A program made the translations under genes and the position numbers. Below are positions 32,078-39,971 of a stretch of DNA of 64,000 nucleotides, piece by piece (within the stretch, counting starts at the first letter, position 1; each line of letters opens with the position of its first letter). The stretch is from assembly GCF_003444775.1 (NCBI RefSeq), contig NZ_CP021082.1:372001-436000 (forward strand), written 5' to 3'. The DNA comes from Deinococcus ficus (GTDB lineage Bacteria > Deinococcota > Deinococci > Deinococcales > Deinococcaceae). The notes below the pieces were generated by a model that did no database searches, was not told where the DNA came from, and was given only the letters and a program-made list of their open reading frames with translations.

Positions 32078-34609
32078 CTACCCCTCAACGGGCGGGTGCC
32101 CGAGCGCCAGGCGCAGGTAGGGCGCCGTGCGGCTGCCGGGCACCCGGGCCACGTCCGCTGGCCGGCCCTGCGCCACCGCCTGCCCGCCTTCGTCACCGGC
32201 GCCGGGGCCCATGTCGATCAGCCAGTCGCTCGCCGCGACGACCTGCATGCGGTGCTCCACCACGATCACGGTGTTCCCGGCGTCCACCAGGCGGGCCAGC
32301 TGCCGCTGCAGGCGGTCCACGTCCGCGGGGTGCAGCCCGGTCGTGGGTTCGTCGAGCACGTAGACCGTCCCGCCCCGCAGGCTCCGGCCAAGTTCCGTGG
32401 CGAGCTTGATGCGCTGCGCCTCCCCGCCCGACAGTTCCGTGGCCGGCTGACCCAGCCGCAGGTACCCGAGCCCCACCTCCTGCAGGGTGTCCAGCGCGCG
32501 GGCCACCGGCCCCTCCCCCTCGAAGAACGCGTGCGCGGCGTCCACCGTCATGCCCAGCACCTCGGCGACGTTGCGGCCCCGGTACTGCACCTCGAGCGTC
32601 TCGGCGTTGTAGCGCGCCCCATGGCAGACGGGGCAGGGAGCGTAGACGCTCGGCAGGAACAGCAGTTCCACCATCACCCACCCCTCGCCCTGGCAGTGCT
32701 CGCAGCGTCCCCCCTTCACGTTGAAGGAAAACCGTCCGGCGCTGTACCCGCGCTGCCTGGCCAGAGGCGTGCCCGCGAACAGCCGGCGGACGTGATCGAA
32801 CAGGCCCGTGTACGTCGCCAGGTTGCTGCGTGGCGTGCGGCCAATCGGTTTCTGGTCCACCCACACCAGCCGGGACAGCTGTGCGAGGTCCCCGCCGAGC
32901 TGCGCGGTGCCGCCGGGCGCGGCGTCCTCATCCTCCTCTCCGGCCGGCTGAGCGGGATGCCCGAAGTGGTCAGCCAGCGCTTCGACGAGCGCCTGACTCA
33001 CCAGGGTGGACTTGCCGGACCCGGAAATGCCGGTCACGCTGGTCAGCACGCCCAGCGGGAAGCGCACGCTGAGGCCTTGCAGGTTGTTGCGGTGAACGTG
33101 ATTGAGTTCCAGCCACCCGACAGGGTCACGCGGCGCCTGCTGCTCCGGGCCAGGCTGCGCGAACAGGTACCGGGCCGTGCTTGAGGCATGGACGGCCCGC
33201 AGCCCTTCCGGCGGGCCGCTGTACACGATCTCCCCGCCCCGCTCCCCGGCACCGGGCCCCACGTCCACCAGCCAGTCGGCGCGGCGGATGACGTCCAGGT
33301 CGTGTTCCACCACGAACAGGGAGTTGCCGCCGCGTTTCAGGCCGGTGAGGGCGGCGAGCAGCGCCTCGGTGTCCGCCGGATGCAGGCCCGCGGAGGGTTC
33401 GTCCAGCACGTACACCACGCCGAACAGGTTCGAGTACAGCTGCGTGGCGAGCCGCAGGCGCTGCAACTCCCCCGGCGAGAGCGTGGGCGTGGCCCGCTCC
33501 AACTGCAGGTACCCCAGGCCCAGGTCAAGCAGCACCTCCAGCCGGCGGGCAAGGTCCTCGCTCATGCGCTGCAGCGCGATGGCCTGCTCGGGCCGGTGCG
33601 CCGCCCGCTCGGCGTGCCCCGGGTCGCTTCCCTCGGCGTACGGGCGCAGCCGCTCCATCACCTGACGCAGGGGCAGCCGCGAGAACTCCGTGATGTCCAG
33701 CCCGGTGAACGTCACGGCGAGGGCCTCCTGGCGCAACCTCTTGCCGTGGCACAGCGGGCAGTCCTCGGCGATCATGTAGGCCTGCACGCGCCGTTTCATC
33801 GACGCGCTCTCGCTGTTCGCGAAGGTGTGCAGCACGTGCCGGCGCGCGCTGCTGAAGGTACCCATGTACCCGGGTTCCAGTTTGCGCTTCACCGCGCGCC
33901 GCGTCTCCGCGGGGGTGAAGCCCGGGTAGACCGGCACGACGGGCTGCTCATCCGTGAAGAGAATCCAGTCGCGCGTTTCCTGCGGCAGATCCCGCCACGG
34001 CACGTCCACATCGATGCCCAGCGTCACCAGGATGTCCCGCTGGTTCTGCCCGCCCCATGCCGCCGGCCACGCCGCGATCGCCCGCTCCCGGATGGTCAGG
34101 GACGGATCCGGGACCATGGACGCTTCCGTCACCGTGTACACCCGCCCCAGCCCGTGACACTCCGGGCAGGCGCCCTCCGGGGTGTTCGGGGAAAACCCGT
34201 CGGCGTACACGATGCCCTGCCCCGCCGGGTAGTCCCCGGCGCGCGAGTACAGCATGCGCAGCAGGTTCGACAGGGTCGTGACGCTGCCCACCGACGAGCG
34301 CGCCGTGGGCGTGCCGCGCTGCTGCTGCAGGGCCACGGCGGGCGGTAGACCCTCGATGGCGTCCACGTCCGGCACGCCCACCTGATGAAAAAGCCGCCGG
34401 GCGTACGGGGAGACCGACTCCAGGTACCGGCGCTGCGCCTCGGCGTACAGCGTGCCGAACGCCAGGGAGGACTTGCCCGACCCGGACACGCCCGTGAACA
34501 CCACCAGCGCGTCCCGCGGAATCCGGACCGACACGTCCTTCAGGTTGTGCTCGCGGGCGCCGCGCACCTGCACGAAGCCGCTTTCAGTATCCCCAGGAAA
34601 GCCAGTCAT
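32078..34609 (-). CDS. uvrA2: UvrA2-type ABC ATPase (class II UvrA)
   Basis: 843 aa. Two ABC modules: Walker A GVSGSGKSS (about residue 40) with signature LSPGE (about 377), and GISGSGKST (about 528) with LSGGE (about 725). The zinc-binding module CEHC...CPVC (about residues 635-662) is complete, and CPECHG/CPLCHG lie earlier. The length is below the roughly 940 residues of UvrA1, fitting loss of the UvrB-binding insert as in UvrA2 of Deinococcus. Such proteins are linked to DNA damage or drug tolerance. Its start is ATG 34609. Confidence 0.9.
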   Translation of the reverse strand: MTGFPGDTESGFVQVRGAREHNLKDVSVRIPRDALVVFTGVSGSGKSSLAFGTLYAEAQRRYLESVSPYARRLFHQVGVPDVDAIEGLPPAVALQQQRGTPTARSSVGSVTTLSNLLRMLYSRAGDYPAGQGIVYADGFSPNTPEGACPECHGLGRVYTVTEASMVPDPSLTIRERAIAAWPAAWGGQNQRDILVTLGIDVDVPWRDLPQETRDWILFTDEQPVVPVYPGFTPAETRRAVKRKLEPGYMGTFSSARRHVLHTFANSESASMKRRVQAYMIAEDCPLCHGKRLRQEALAVTFTGLDITEFSRLPLRQVMERLRPYAEGSDPGHAERAAHRPEQAIALQRMSEDLARRLEVLLDLGLGYLQLERATPTLSPGELQRLRLATQLYSNLFGVVYVLDEPSAGLHPADTEALLAALTGLKRGGNSLFVVEHDLDVIRRADWLVDVGPGAGERGGEIVYSGPPEGLRAVHASSTARYLFAQPGPEQQAPRDPVGWLELNHVHRNNLQGLSVRFPLGVLTSVTGISGSGKSTLVSQALVEALADHFGHPAQPAGEEDEDAAPGGTAQLGGDLAQLSRLVWVDQKPIGRTPRSNLATYTGLFDHVRRLFAGTPLARQRGYSAGRFSFNVKGGRCEHCQGEGWVMVELLFLPSVYAPCPVCHGARYNAETLEVQYRGRNVAEVLGMTVDAAHAFFEGEGPVARALDTLQEVGLGYLRLGQPATELSGGEAQRIKLATELGRSLRGGTVYVLDEPTTGLHPADVDRLQRQLARLVDAGNTVIVVEHRMQVVAASDWLIDMGPGAGDEGGQAVAQGRPADVARVPGSRTAPYLRLALGHPPVEG

Positions 34610-34697
34610 GATCCCGGCAGGATAGGAGCCCCGCCCCCGCAGCTGCCCTCATGGACCTTGAATGCAGCGCCCTGGGGAGGAGCCCGGGCCGGTGTGC

Positions 34698-35591
34698 CTA
34701 ACCGGCGCCGACCGGCAGGGCCGACACGCGCCGGGCATAGTCGCGCACCGTGGTCAGCGGGAAGCCCAGCTCCGCCACCCGCGGGTCGGTGGGCACCGGC
34801 GCTCCGCGGGCCAGGCTCAGCATCAGGGCCGCGAAGCTCTGCTCCAGCGGCGAGCCCGCCGACTCCTGCTGCGCGACCAGGGCCGCCTCGGGCACCTGCT
34901 CCACCTCGAACGGGCGGCCCTGCACGGCCTCGAACGTGCCGATCACGTCCTTCATGCTCAGGTGCTCACCCACCAAAGGCAGCACCGTACTCGCCTCGCC
35001 GTCCAGGCTGGCCACCACCGCCCGGGCGACGTCCGCCGCACTGACCCATCCGATCGGGGCCTCCCCGCTGCCCAGCACCCGGGCTCGCCCGGCCACCGGG
35101 TCAAAGCCGAGGGCCGGGCTCAGCCACACTTCCATGAACACGCCCGCGTGCAGGACCGTGGCCGTCATGCCGCTGCGCTGAAGCGCCGACTCGACCGCCC
35201 GTTTGGCGGCCGACAGGGGAGAGGGGCGCGGGCCGTCCAGGGAGCGCGGGTAGGACACGTACGCGAACTGCCGCACGCCGGCCGCCCGCGCGGCGGCCAC
35301 GAGGTCGAGCTGCCCGGCGTGATCGACGGCCTCGAGGGGATCGAGCTGCTGGTCGCGCAGCGTGGTGGTCGCCGTCGAGATGACCGTGTCCACCCCGGCG
35401 CACGCCCGCCGCAGGGACGCGGGGTCCTTGAGGTCGGCCTGCACCAGCTCGGCCCCGGCGTCCCGGAGAGCCTGGACGACGGCCGGATCCGAGGTGGGCC
35501 GCACCACGGCCCGGACGGGGGTGGAGACGCGGGTGAGCAGCGTGGTGATCTGACGGCCGAGCAGGCCGGTGGCGCCAACGACGAGTTTCAC
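34698..35591 (-). CDS. NmrA-like NAD(P)-binding protein
   Basis: 297 aa from GTG 35591 behind GGGAGG. The N-terminal Rossmann loop is VVGATGLLGRQ (G6, G9, G12), followed by DLKDPASLRRACAGVDTVIS, the pattern of NmrA/atypical SDR proteins. The YxxxK active pair is not clear, so it may be a redox sensor or reductase of unknown substrate. It stands 88 bases before the start of uvrA2 and in the same direction, so co-transcription is possible. Confidence 0.85.
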   Translation of the reverse strand: MKLVVGATGLLGRQITTLLTRVSTPVRAVVRPTSDPAVVQALRDAGAELVQADLKDPASLRRACAGVDTVISTATTTLRDQQLDPLEAVDHAGQLDLVAAARAAGVRQFAYVSYPRSLDGPRPSPLSAAKRAVESALQRSGMTATVLHAGVFMEVWLSPALGFDPVAGRARVLGSGEAPIGWVSAADVARAVVASLDGEASTVLPLVGEHLSMKDVIGTFEAVQGRPFEVEQVPEAALVAQQESAGSPLEQSFAALMLSLARGAPVPTDPRVAELGFPLTTVRDYARRVSALPVGAG

Positions 35592-35738
35592 GGGAACCTC
35601 CCTGGGTGGCGGACATGGATGACAGCGCGGTGCGTGCAGGCGCTGTCATCCGTTGTCCTCGTGGGTCAGCGGACCACTCACGCCGGTCCTGGCTGAGACG
35701 AGGTCCGCTGACTGCTGCCCTGGTAGGGCACAGGCGGG

Positions 35739-36095
35739 TCAGGGCGTGGGGATCATTTCGTTCATGCTGACAAAGCCGTCCAGCTCGGCGACCTCCACAT
35801 CGTTGTCCTCGGCAGCCTGACCGGCGAAGGCCAGCGCCGTGTGCCGGCCGCCGGCGTGGTACCAGCGGGAGACGGTGGTGCCGTCTCCCACGTTTCTGGT
35901 GCGCACCGGGCCGTAGCCCGCGCCGTCCAGCATGGTGCCGAGGGTCTGCAGGCGTTCCTGGGTCTGGGCGAAGGTGAGATGGTGGCCGGCCATGGCGGCG
36001 ATGCGGGCACTCAGGGAAGCGTCGCCCTGGGCGAGCACGCTGCTGAGCAGAAGTGCGCCGAAGAGCATCAGGCGGGTGGAGTAGCGGGTGGTCAT
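35739..36095 (-). CDS. Small exported protein of unknown function
   Basis: 118 aa from ATG 36095, behind a strong GGAGGAGG ribosome site. It has a signal peptide (residues about 1-22, TRLMLFGALLLSSVLAQG). The mature part has IAAMAGHHLTFAQTQERLQTLG and GDGTTVSRWYHAGGRHTALAFAG. No family was recognised. The 320 bases upstream are non-coding and should hold its promoter. Confidence 0.6.
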   Translation of the reverse strand: MTTRYSTRLMLFGALLLSSVLAQGDASLSARIAAMAGHHLTFAQTQERLQTLGTMLDGAGYGPVRTRNVGDGTTVSRWYHAGGRHTALAFAGQAAEDNDVEVAELDGFVSMNEMIPTP

Positions 36096-36418
36096 GTTCC
36101 TCCTCCGGGGCAGGATGAGCCTGCGTGGGGGTCCAGGTTGGCGAACCCCCTTTAACGAATCGCGTGCGAACGCCCGACAGGACCAGGAAGAAGGCACGGT
36201 CGCCATGACCGCCACTCCCAGCGGAAGACGCTCCCTGTGGACGGTGGTGTGTGTCACTCGTCCCTCAAGGTTCCTCTGCGACCGACACCTCACGGTAGAG
36301 GACCGGTCACGTCGCCCGCATCGGCAGAATCTGGGGGGTCCTGGAACGGCACCCGGTAGAAACTGGGGGGCGATGCACGGAACGTGCATGTACGAGGGCC
36401 GCCGCGCTGTCACAGGCG
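36096..36418. other. Intergenic region upstream of the small exported protein
   Basis: About 320 bases with no gene supported. It lies between the start of 35739-36095 and the end of the LuxR-type gene, both on the minus strand. No clear promoter or terminator could be marked. Confidence 0.4.
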
Positions 36419-38704
36419 TCAGGAGCCGGGTCTGAAGTCCTCTCCGCCCTCCACGAGGCCCTGCCCGAGCGCCCAGCGGGCCAGCTCGACGCGGTTGTGG
36501 ACCTCCAGCTTGGCCAGCATGCTGGACACGTGCTTGCTCACCGTGGTCGCGCTGATCTGCAGGTGCAGGGCGATCTTCTTGTCCGGGATGCCCTGCGCCA
36601 GCAGCCGCAGCACGTCCCGCTCCCGGGCGGTGAGCGGTGCCAGGCCGGCGGGCGACGCGGGCGCCGCCAGGTGGTCGAGCAGGGCCTCGACGTCCGGCGC
36701 GAGCTCGTCCAGGCTCAGGGCGCATCCCTCGGCCCGCCACTCCAGGTACGGTGCGCCCCAGGCAGCGCGCAACTCAGCGTCCAGGCCCGCGGCGTGCGCC
36801 CGGAAGCAGCTGTCCCAGGGTTCACCGGTGCCGGCCCGCATGGTCTCGCTGCATCCGATCAGCCGGGCCGCCAGGCGCACCTGCCCAGCGTCCCGGGCGT
36901 GGAAGGCCATGTGGTAGAGCACCGTGTAGCGCAGCAGCAGGTTCGGCACCCGCCGCAGGTGCTGCCAGGCCAGCGGAGCCAGGGCGCGCGCGGTGTCCAG
37001 CTGGCCCAGCAGGTACGCCGACCAGCTCAACAGTGCACGGGCGAAGGCGAGGCCCTGCTCGCTGCCCAGGGCCACGCTGAGCTCCTCGGTCCGCGCGAAG
37101 CAGCGCTGCGCGTCCCAGGGCTGTCCGGCACGCAGGTAGGCCACGCCCAGGTTGTTGGCCACGTCGTTCATGCGCCGGAGGTCGTTTCTGGCCTCATACG
37201 ACGCCTGCGCTCGCCGGAACAGAGGCAGCGCCCGCTCATGCTCGCCCCGAGAGGAGTACGCGGACGCGAGCAGCAGCAGCACGTCCGCTTCTCCCGCCGC
37301 GTCACCCAGTTGCCGGTACAGCGCCCCAGCGGCCTGAAGCGCATCCAGCGCCTGATCCAGGCGCTGCAGATTGCGGCTCGTGACCCCCAGGGCAAGCAGG
37401 GCCTCGGCGAGCAGCGCCGGCTCGCGCTCCGCGCCGGGCAGCGCGACCACCCGGCGCAGCCACTCATGGTGCTTCGGGGTGACGTCATGCTCCCATACGC
37501 CCTCCAGGGCCTGCATCAGCCGCAGCGCCAGCGGGGTCCGCTCGGTCTGCACCAGCCAGGCCAGCGCGGCTGTCAGGTTCGCGTCGTCCGCCCGCAGGCG
37601 CGCCCGCTCCTCCTCATCCTCCTGAACGCGGGGCTGGGCCTGCTCCGCCAGCGTCAGGTAGTACCGCGCGTGCCGCTCGCGGATCTTCTCCGCGTCTGAC
37701 CGGCCGCCGAGCACTTCCGCGGCGAACTCCCGCACCGGTTCCAGCATCGTCCAGCGCGGTTCGGCCCCCCCTGCCGGATGCACCAGGCTGTGCTCGGCCA
37801 GCCCGATCAGCGCGGCGCGGGCCTGCGCGCTCCCGGTCACCGTTTCGAGGGCCGGCAGGGTCAGCCCGCCGACGAACACGCCGCATGCCGCGAACACCTC
37901 CCGCTCCTCCGGCGTGAGCAGGTCGACGCTCCATCCGACCGTGCTGCGCAGCGAGTGCCCATGATGCGGTCCGTCCCGGGGGCCGCCGCTGAGCACCTCC
38001 AGCGGACTGCTCAGCCAGGCGAGGAGGCCCTCCGGGCTCACCGCCCGCAGGCGGGCCGCAGCCAGCTCGAGCGCCAGGGGCAGGCCGTCCAGGAGCTCGC
38101 AGATGCGGACCACGGCCCGTTCCGCGGCCGGAGTCAGCTCGAACGCCGGGTCCACCCGGCGGGCACACTCGACGAACAGCTGCACCGCCGGACTCGTCCG
38201 CCCGTCAGCCGACGGCCCTGGCAGGGCCAGCGGACGGAGGGGCAGCTCATGTTCGCCCCGCACATGCAGCGCCGTGCGGCTCGTCACCAGAAGCCGGAGA
38301 CGAGGCGCGTCCGCGGCGAGGGCCGCCACCTCCGCCGCGGCCGGCGTGAGGTGCTCGAAGTTGTCGAGCACGAGGAGCAGGCTGCGGAGTTGCAGGTGCT
38401 CCACGAGCCCCGCCTGGTCGAGCCCTGGCACCCGCAACGCCCGGGCGATGGCGGGCAGCACCTCCGCCGGTGACCGGAGGTCCGCGAGCTTCACCCACGC
38501 GGCCCCCAGGTCGAACGTCGGCCCCAGCCGGTACGCGAGGTCAAGCGCCAGGCGCGTCTTCCCGACACCGCCCGGACCGCGCAGGGTCAACAACCGGATC
38601 CGGCGGTCACCCAGCAGGCGGCACGCCACCTGCAGGGCCTCGTCGCGGCCCACCAGGGTGTTCGGGCGGGCAGGAAGCCCGCCGGTGCCCTTGTGGGTGG
38701 TCAC
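36419..38704 (-). CDS. LuxR-type regulator with NB-ARC-like ATPase and TPR region
   Basis: 761 aa. The N-terminal ATPase has Walker A GPGGVGKT (G43-T50) and a VLDNFEHLT Walker B. Helical TPR-like repeats follow (RLDQALDALQAAGALYRQLG, YLRAGQPWDAQRCFARTEEL). The C-terminal LuxR/GerE helix-turn-helix is LTARERDVLRLLAQGIPDKKIA, ending in a TVSKHVSSMLAKLEVHNRVEL recognition region. It is a large signal-integrating transcription factor; the signal and targets are unknown. Its start is GTG 38704, and 475 bases of intergenic DNA separate it from the short SARP-like gene. Confidence 0.88.
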   Translation of the reverse strand: MTTHKGTGGLPARPNTLVGRDEALQVACRLLGDRRIRLLTLRGPGGVGKTRLALDLAYRLGPTFDLGAAWVKLADLRSPAEVLPAIARALRVPGLDQAGLVEHLQLRSLLLVLDNFEHLTPAAAEVAALAADAPRLRLLVTSRTALHVRGEHELPLRPLALPGPSADGRTSPAVQLFVECARRVDPAFELTPAAERAVVRICELLDGLPLALELAAARLRAVSPEGLLAWLSSPLEVLSGGPRDGPHHGHSLRSTVGWSVDLLTPEEREVFAACGVFVGGLTLPALETVTGSAQARAALIGLAEHSLVHPAGGAEPRWTMLEPVREFAAEVLGGRSDAEKIRERHARYYLTLAEQAQPRVQEDEEERARLRADDANLTAALAWLVQTERTPLALRLMQALEGVWEHDVTPKHHEWLRRVVALPGAEREPALLAEALLALGVTSRNLQRLDQALDALQAAGALYRQLGDAAGEADVLLLLASAYSSRGEHERALPLFRRAQASYEARNDLRRMNDVANNLGVAYLRAGQPWDAQRCFARTEELSVALGSEQGLAFARALLSWSAYLLGQLDTARALAPLAWQHLRRVPNLLLRYTVLYHMAFHARDAGQVRLAARLIGCSETMRAGTGEPWDSCFRAHAAGLDAELRAAWGAPYLEWRAEGCALSLDELAPDVEALLDHLAAPASPAGLAPLTARERDVLRLLAQGIPDKKIALHLQISATTVSKHVSSMLAKLEVHNRVELARWALGQGLVEGGEDFRPGS

Positions 38705-39180
38705 GGCGAGACCACTGCCCCTGATGTTCTGATGCTCATGACCGCAGCGTCCTCCACTGTGCGTGAGCTGCGCGCCGGTCCATCCGGCTGGCCCCGCACG
38801 TGTCCCGGCAACCCCCCGGGCGTGACCGCGGAACTCAGCCGTGCGCCGCGGGGCGGCCCGCGCCGCTGAGCCTGGAGCGCGTTGGGCCGTGCAACCGCGC
38901 CGTCCACCGCTGCCGCAGGCCAGTCAGGCGTGAGGCCATCACCCAGTATTCCGACCAGACGAGAAAGCCCATGATATACGCACCGAATTTCAAGGTGTGC
39001 CGCACGATGGCCTCCGTGGGGTGACCTGCCGACGGTCAGAAACCAGGCTGGACTAAGGGGCTGGTGAATGGCGGACGAACCCCACCACCTTAAAATCAGG
39101 AGCGTCAAAGCAGCGTCCAAGCTGAGGAGAGCCCCCTGCTCCCCCTGTGTCCGACCCCGGCACAGCCCCAGGAGCCGACC
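38705..39180. other. Divergent region between the LuxR-type and the short SARP-like gene
   Basis: Its last 90 bases match the region before 60249: AGCGTCAAAGCAGCGTCCAAG versus CAGCGTCAAACCACCGTCCAAGG, then CAGGAGCC in both. This shows that the short and long SARP-type genes share upstream DNA as well as coding sequence. Confidence 0.55.
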
Positions 39181-39195
39181 ATGGGCAAGGCATGA
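39181..39195 (+). CDS. Four-codon upstream ORF (MGKA)
   Basis: ATG GGC AAG GCA TGA. The SD AGGAG (39170-39174) is 6 bases before its ATG, the right distance for this start and too far (17 bases) for the regulator start at 39192. Its stop overlaps that start as ATGA. The long gene at 60260 has the same four-codon ORF with GGG for GGC. It is probably a coupling leader peptide. Confidence 0.55.
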   Translation: MGKA

Positions 39196-39902
39196 CGACC
39201 CTCGAAATCCGCGTGCTGGGACCGCCCACCCTGCACCTGAACGGCCAGGTGTGCACGGTCCGGTCCCACAAGGCCCTGGCCTTGCTGTGCGTCCTGGCCA
39301 TGTTGCGCGAGCAGTCCGTGGAGTCCCTGCGCGCCTGGGACAAGGCCATCGGTGCGGCGCAGGCTGTGAACACGCCTGGCCTGATCCCCGTCGTGCAGGC
39401 CCTCAAAACCCTCGTGCTGATGGAGCGCGGAGTCCACGAAGGGAACGACAAGAACGTACGTGACTCTGAGGCCCTGTGCGCGGCGACCCTGCCCGTGACC
39501 GAGGCGTCCGGCGAGCAGTTCGCGTACACCCTCCTCGTCACCCTGCAAGGCCGCCTGGCCGCCTGGCGCGGCGACGTGCAGGCCGGACTGAGGCGCGGGT
39601 GGCAGGGCGTCAAGCAGGCGTTCGACACGCAGAACGGCATGGTCGTGCAGCTGGCCCTCCCCCTCCTGATGGCGCTGCTTGCCGAGGCCGGCCGCACCGA
39701 GGATGCCGGGCTTCTGATTGGGTATGCCCTCCACGGCCTGGACACCACCGCTTGGCTCAGGACTCGTGCCTGGCGGACCCAGGAGACCTTGTCTGATGGA
39801 GAGAGCGGGGACGGCAGGGTCTACCCGCCAGGTGAGCCGCCCATCATCACCCAGGTGCTCCGGGTTCTGCAATCGCGCCCGTGGGCCGAAGACAGGCCAT
39901 GA
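39192..39902 (+). CDS. Internally deleted relative of the SARP/AfsR-type regulator at 60260
   Basis: 236 aa. The first 37 residues (TTLEIRVLGPPTLHLNGQ...LCVLA) match the start of the 984-aa protein at 60260-63214. The rest (MLREQ...AIGAAQAVNTPGLIPVVQAL, EASGEQF, DTTAWLRTRA) matches its last 200 residues. The DNA-binding/BTAD part after residue 37 and the whole ATPase are absent. The joint is at CTGGCC (39294-39299), which in the long gene occurs at both ends of a 2262-bp (754-codon) stretch. It may be a dead remnant or a small truncated modulator. The frame is open, so it was kept as CDS. Confidence 0.6.
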   Translation: MTTLEIRVLGPPTLHLNGQVCTVRSHKALALLCVLAMLREQSVESLRAWDKAIGAAQAVNTPGLIPVVQALKTLVLMERGVHEGNDKNVRDSEALCAATLPVTEASGEQFAYTLLVTLQGRLAAWRGDVQAGLRRGWQGVKQAFDTQNGMVVQLALPLLMALLAEAGRTEDAGLLIGYALHGLDTTAWLRTRAWRTQETLSDGESGDGRVYPPGEPPIITQVLRVLQSRPWAEDRP

Positions 39903-39908
39903 GCAAAC

Positions 39909-39931
39909 GGCCCGGCACATCTTGCCGGGCC
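39909..39931 (+). terminator. Terminator of the short SARP-like gene
   Basis: GGCCCGGCA pairs with TGCCGGGCC across CATCT, followed by TCCCTTT, 7 bases past the stop. Confidence 0.75.
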
Positions 39932-39971
39932 TCCCTTTGGTGTCTCCATTCAGCGAACGGTGCAGGCGGAC

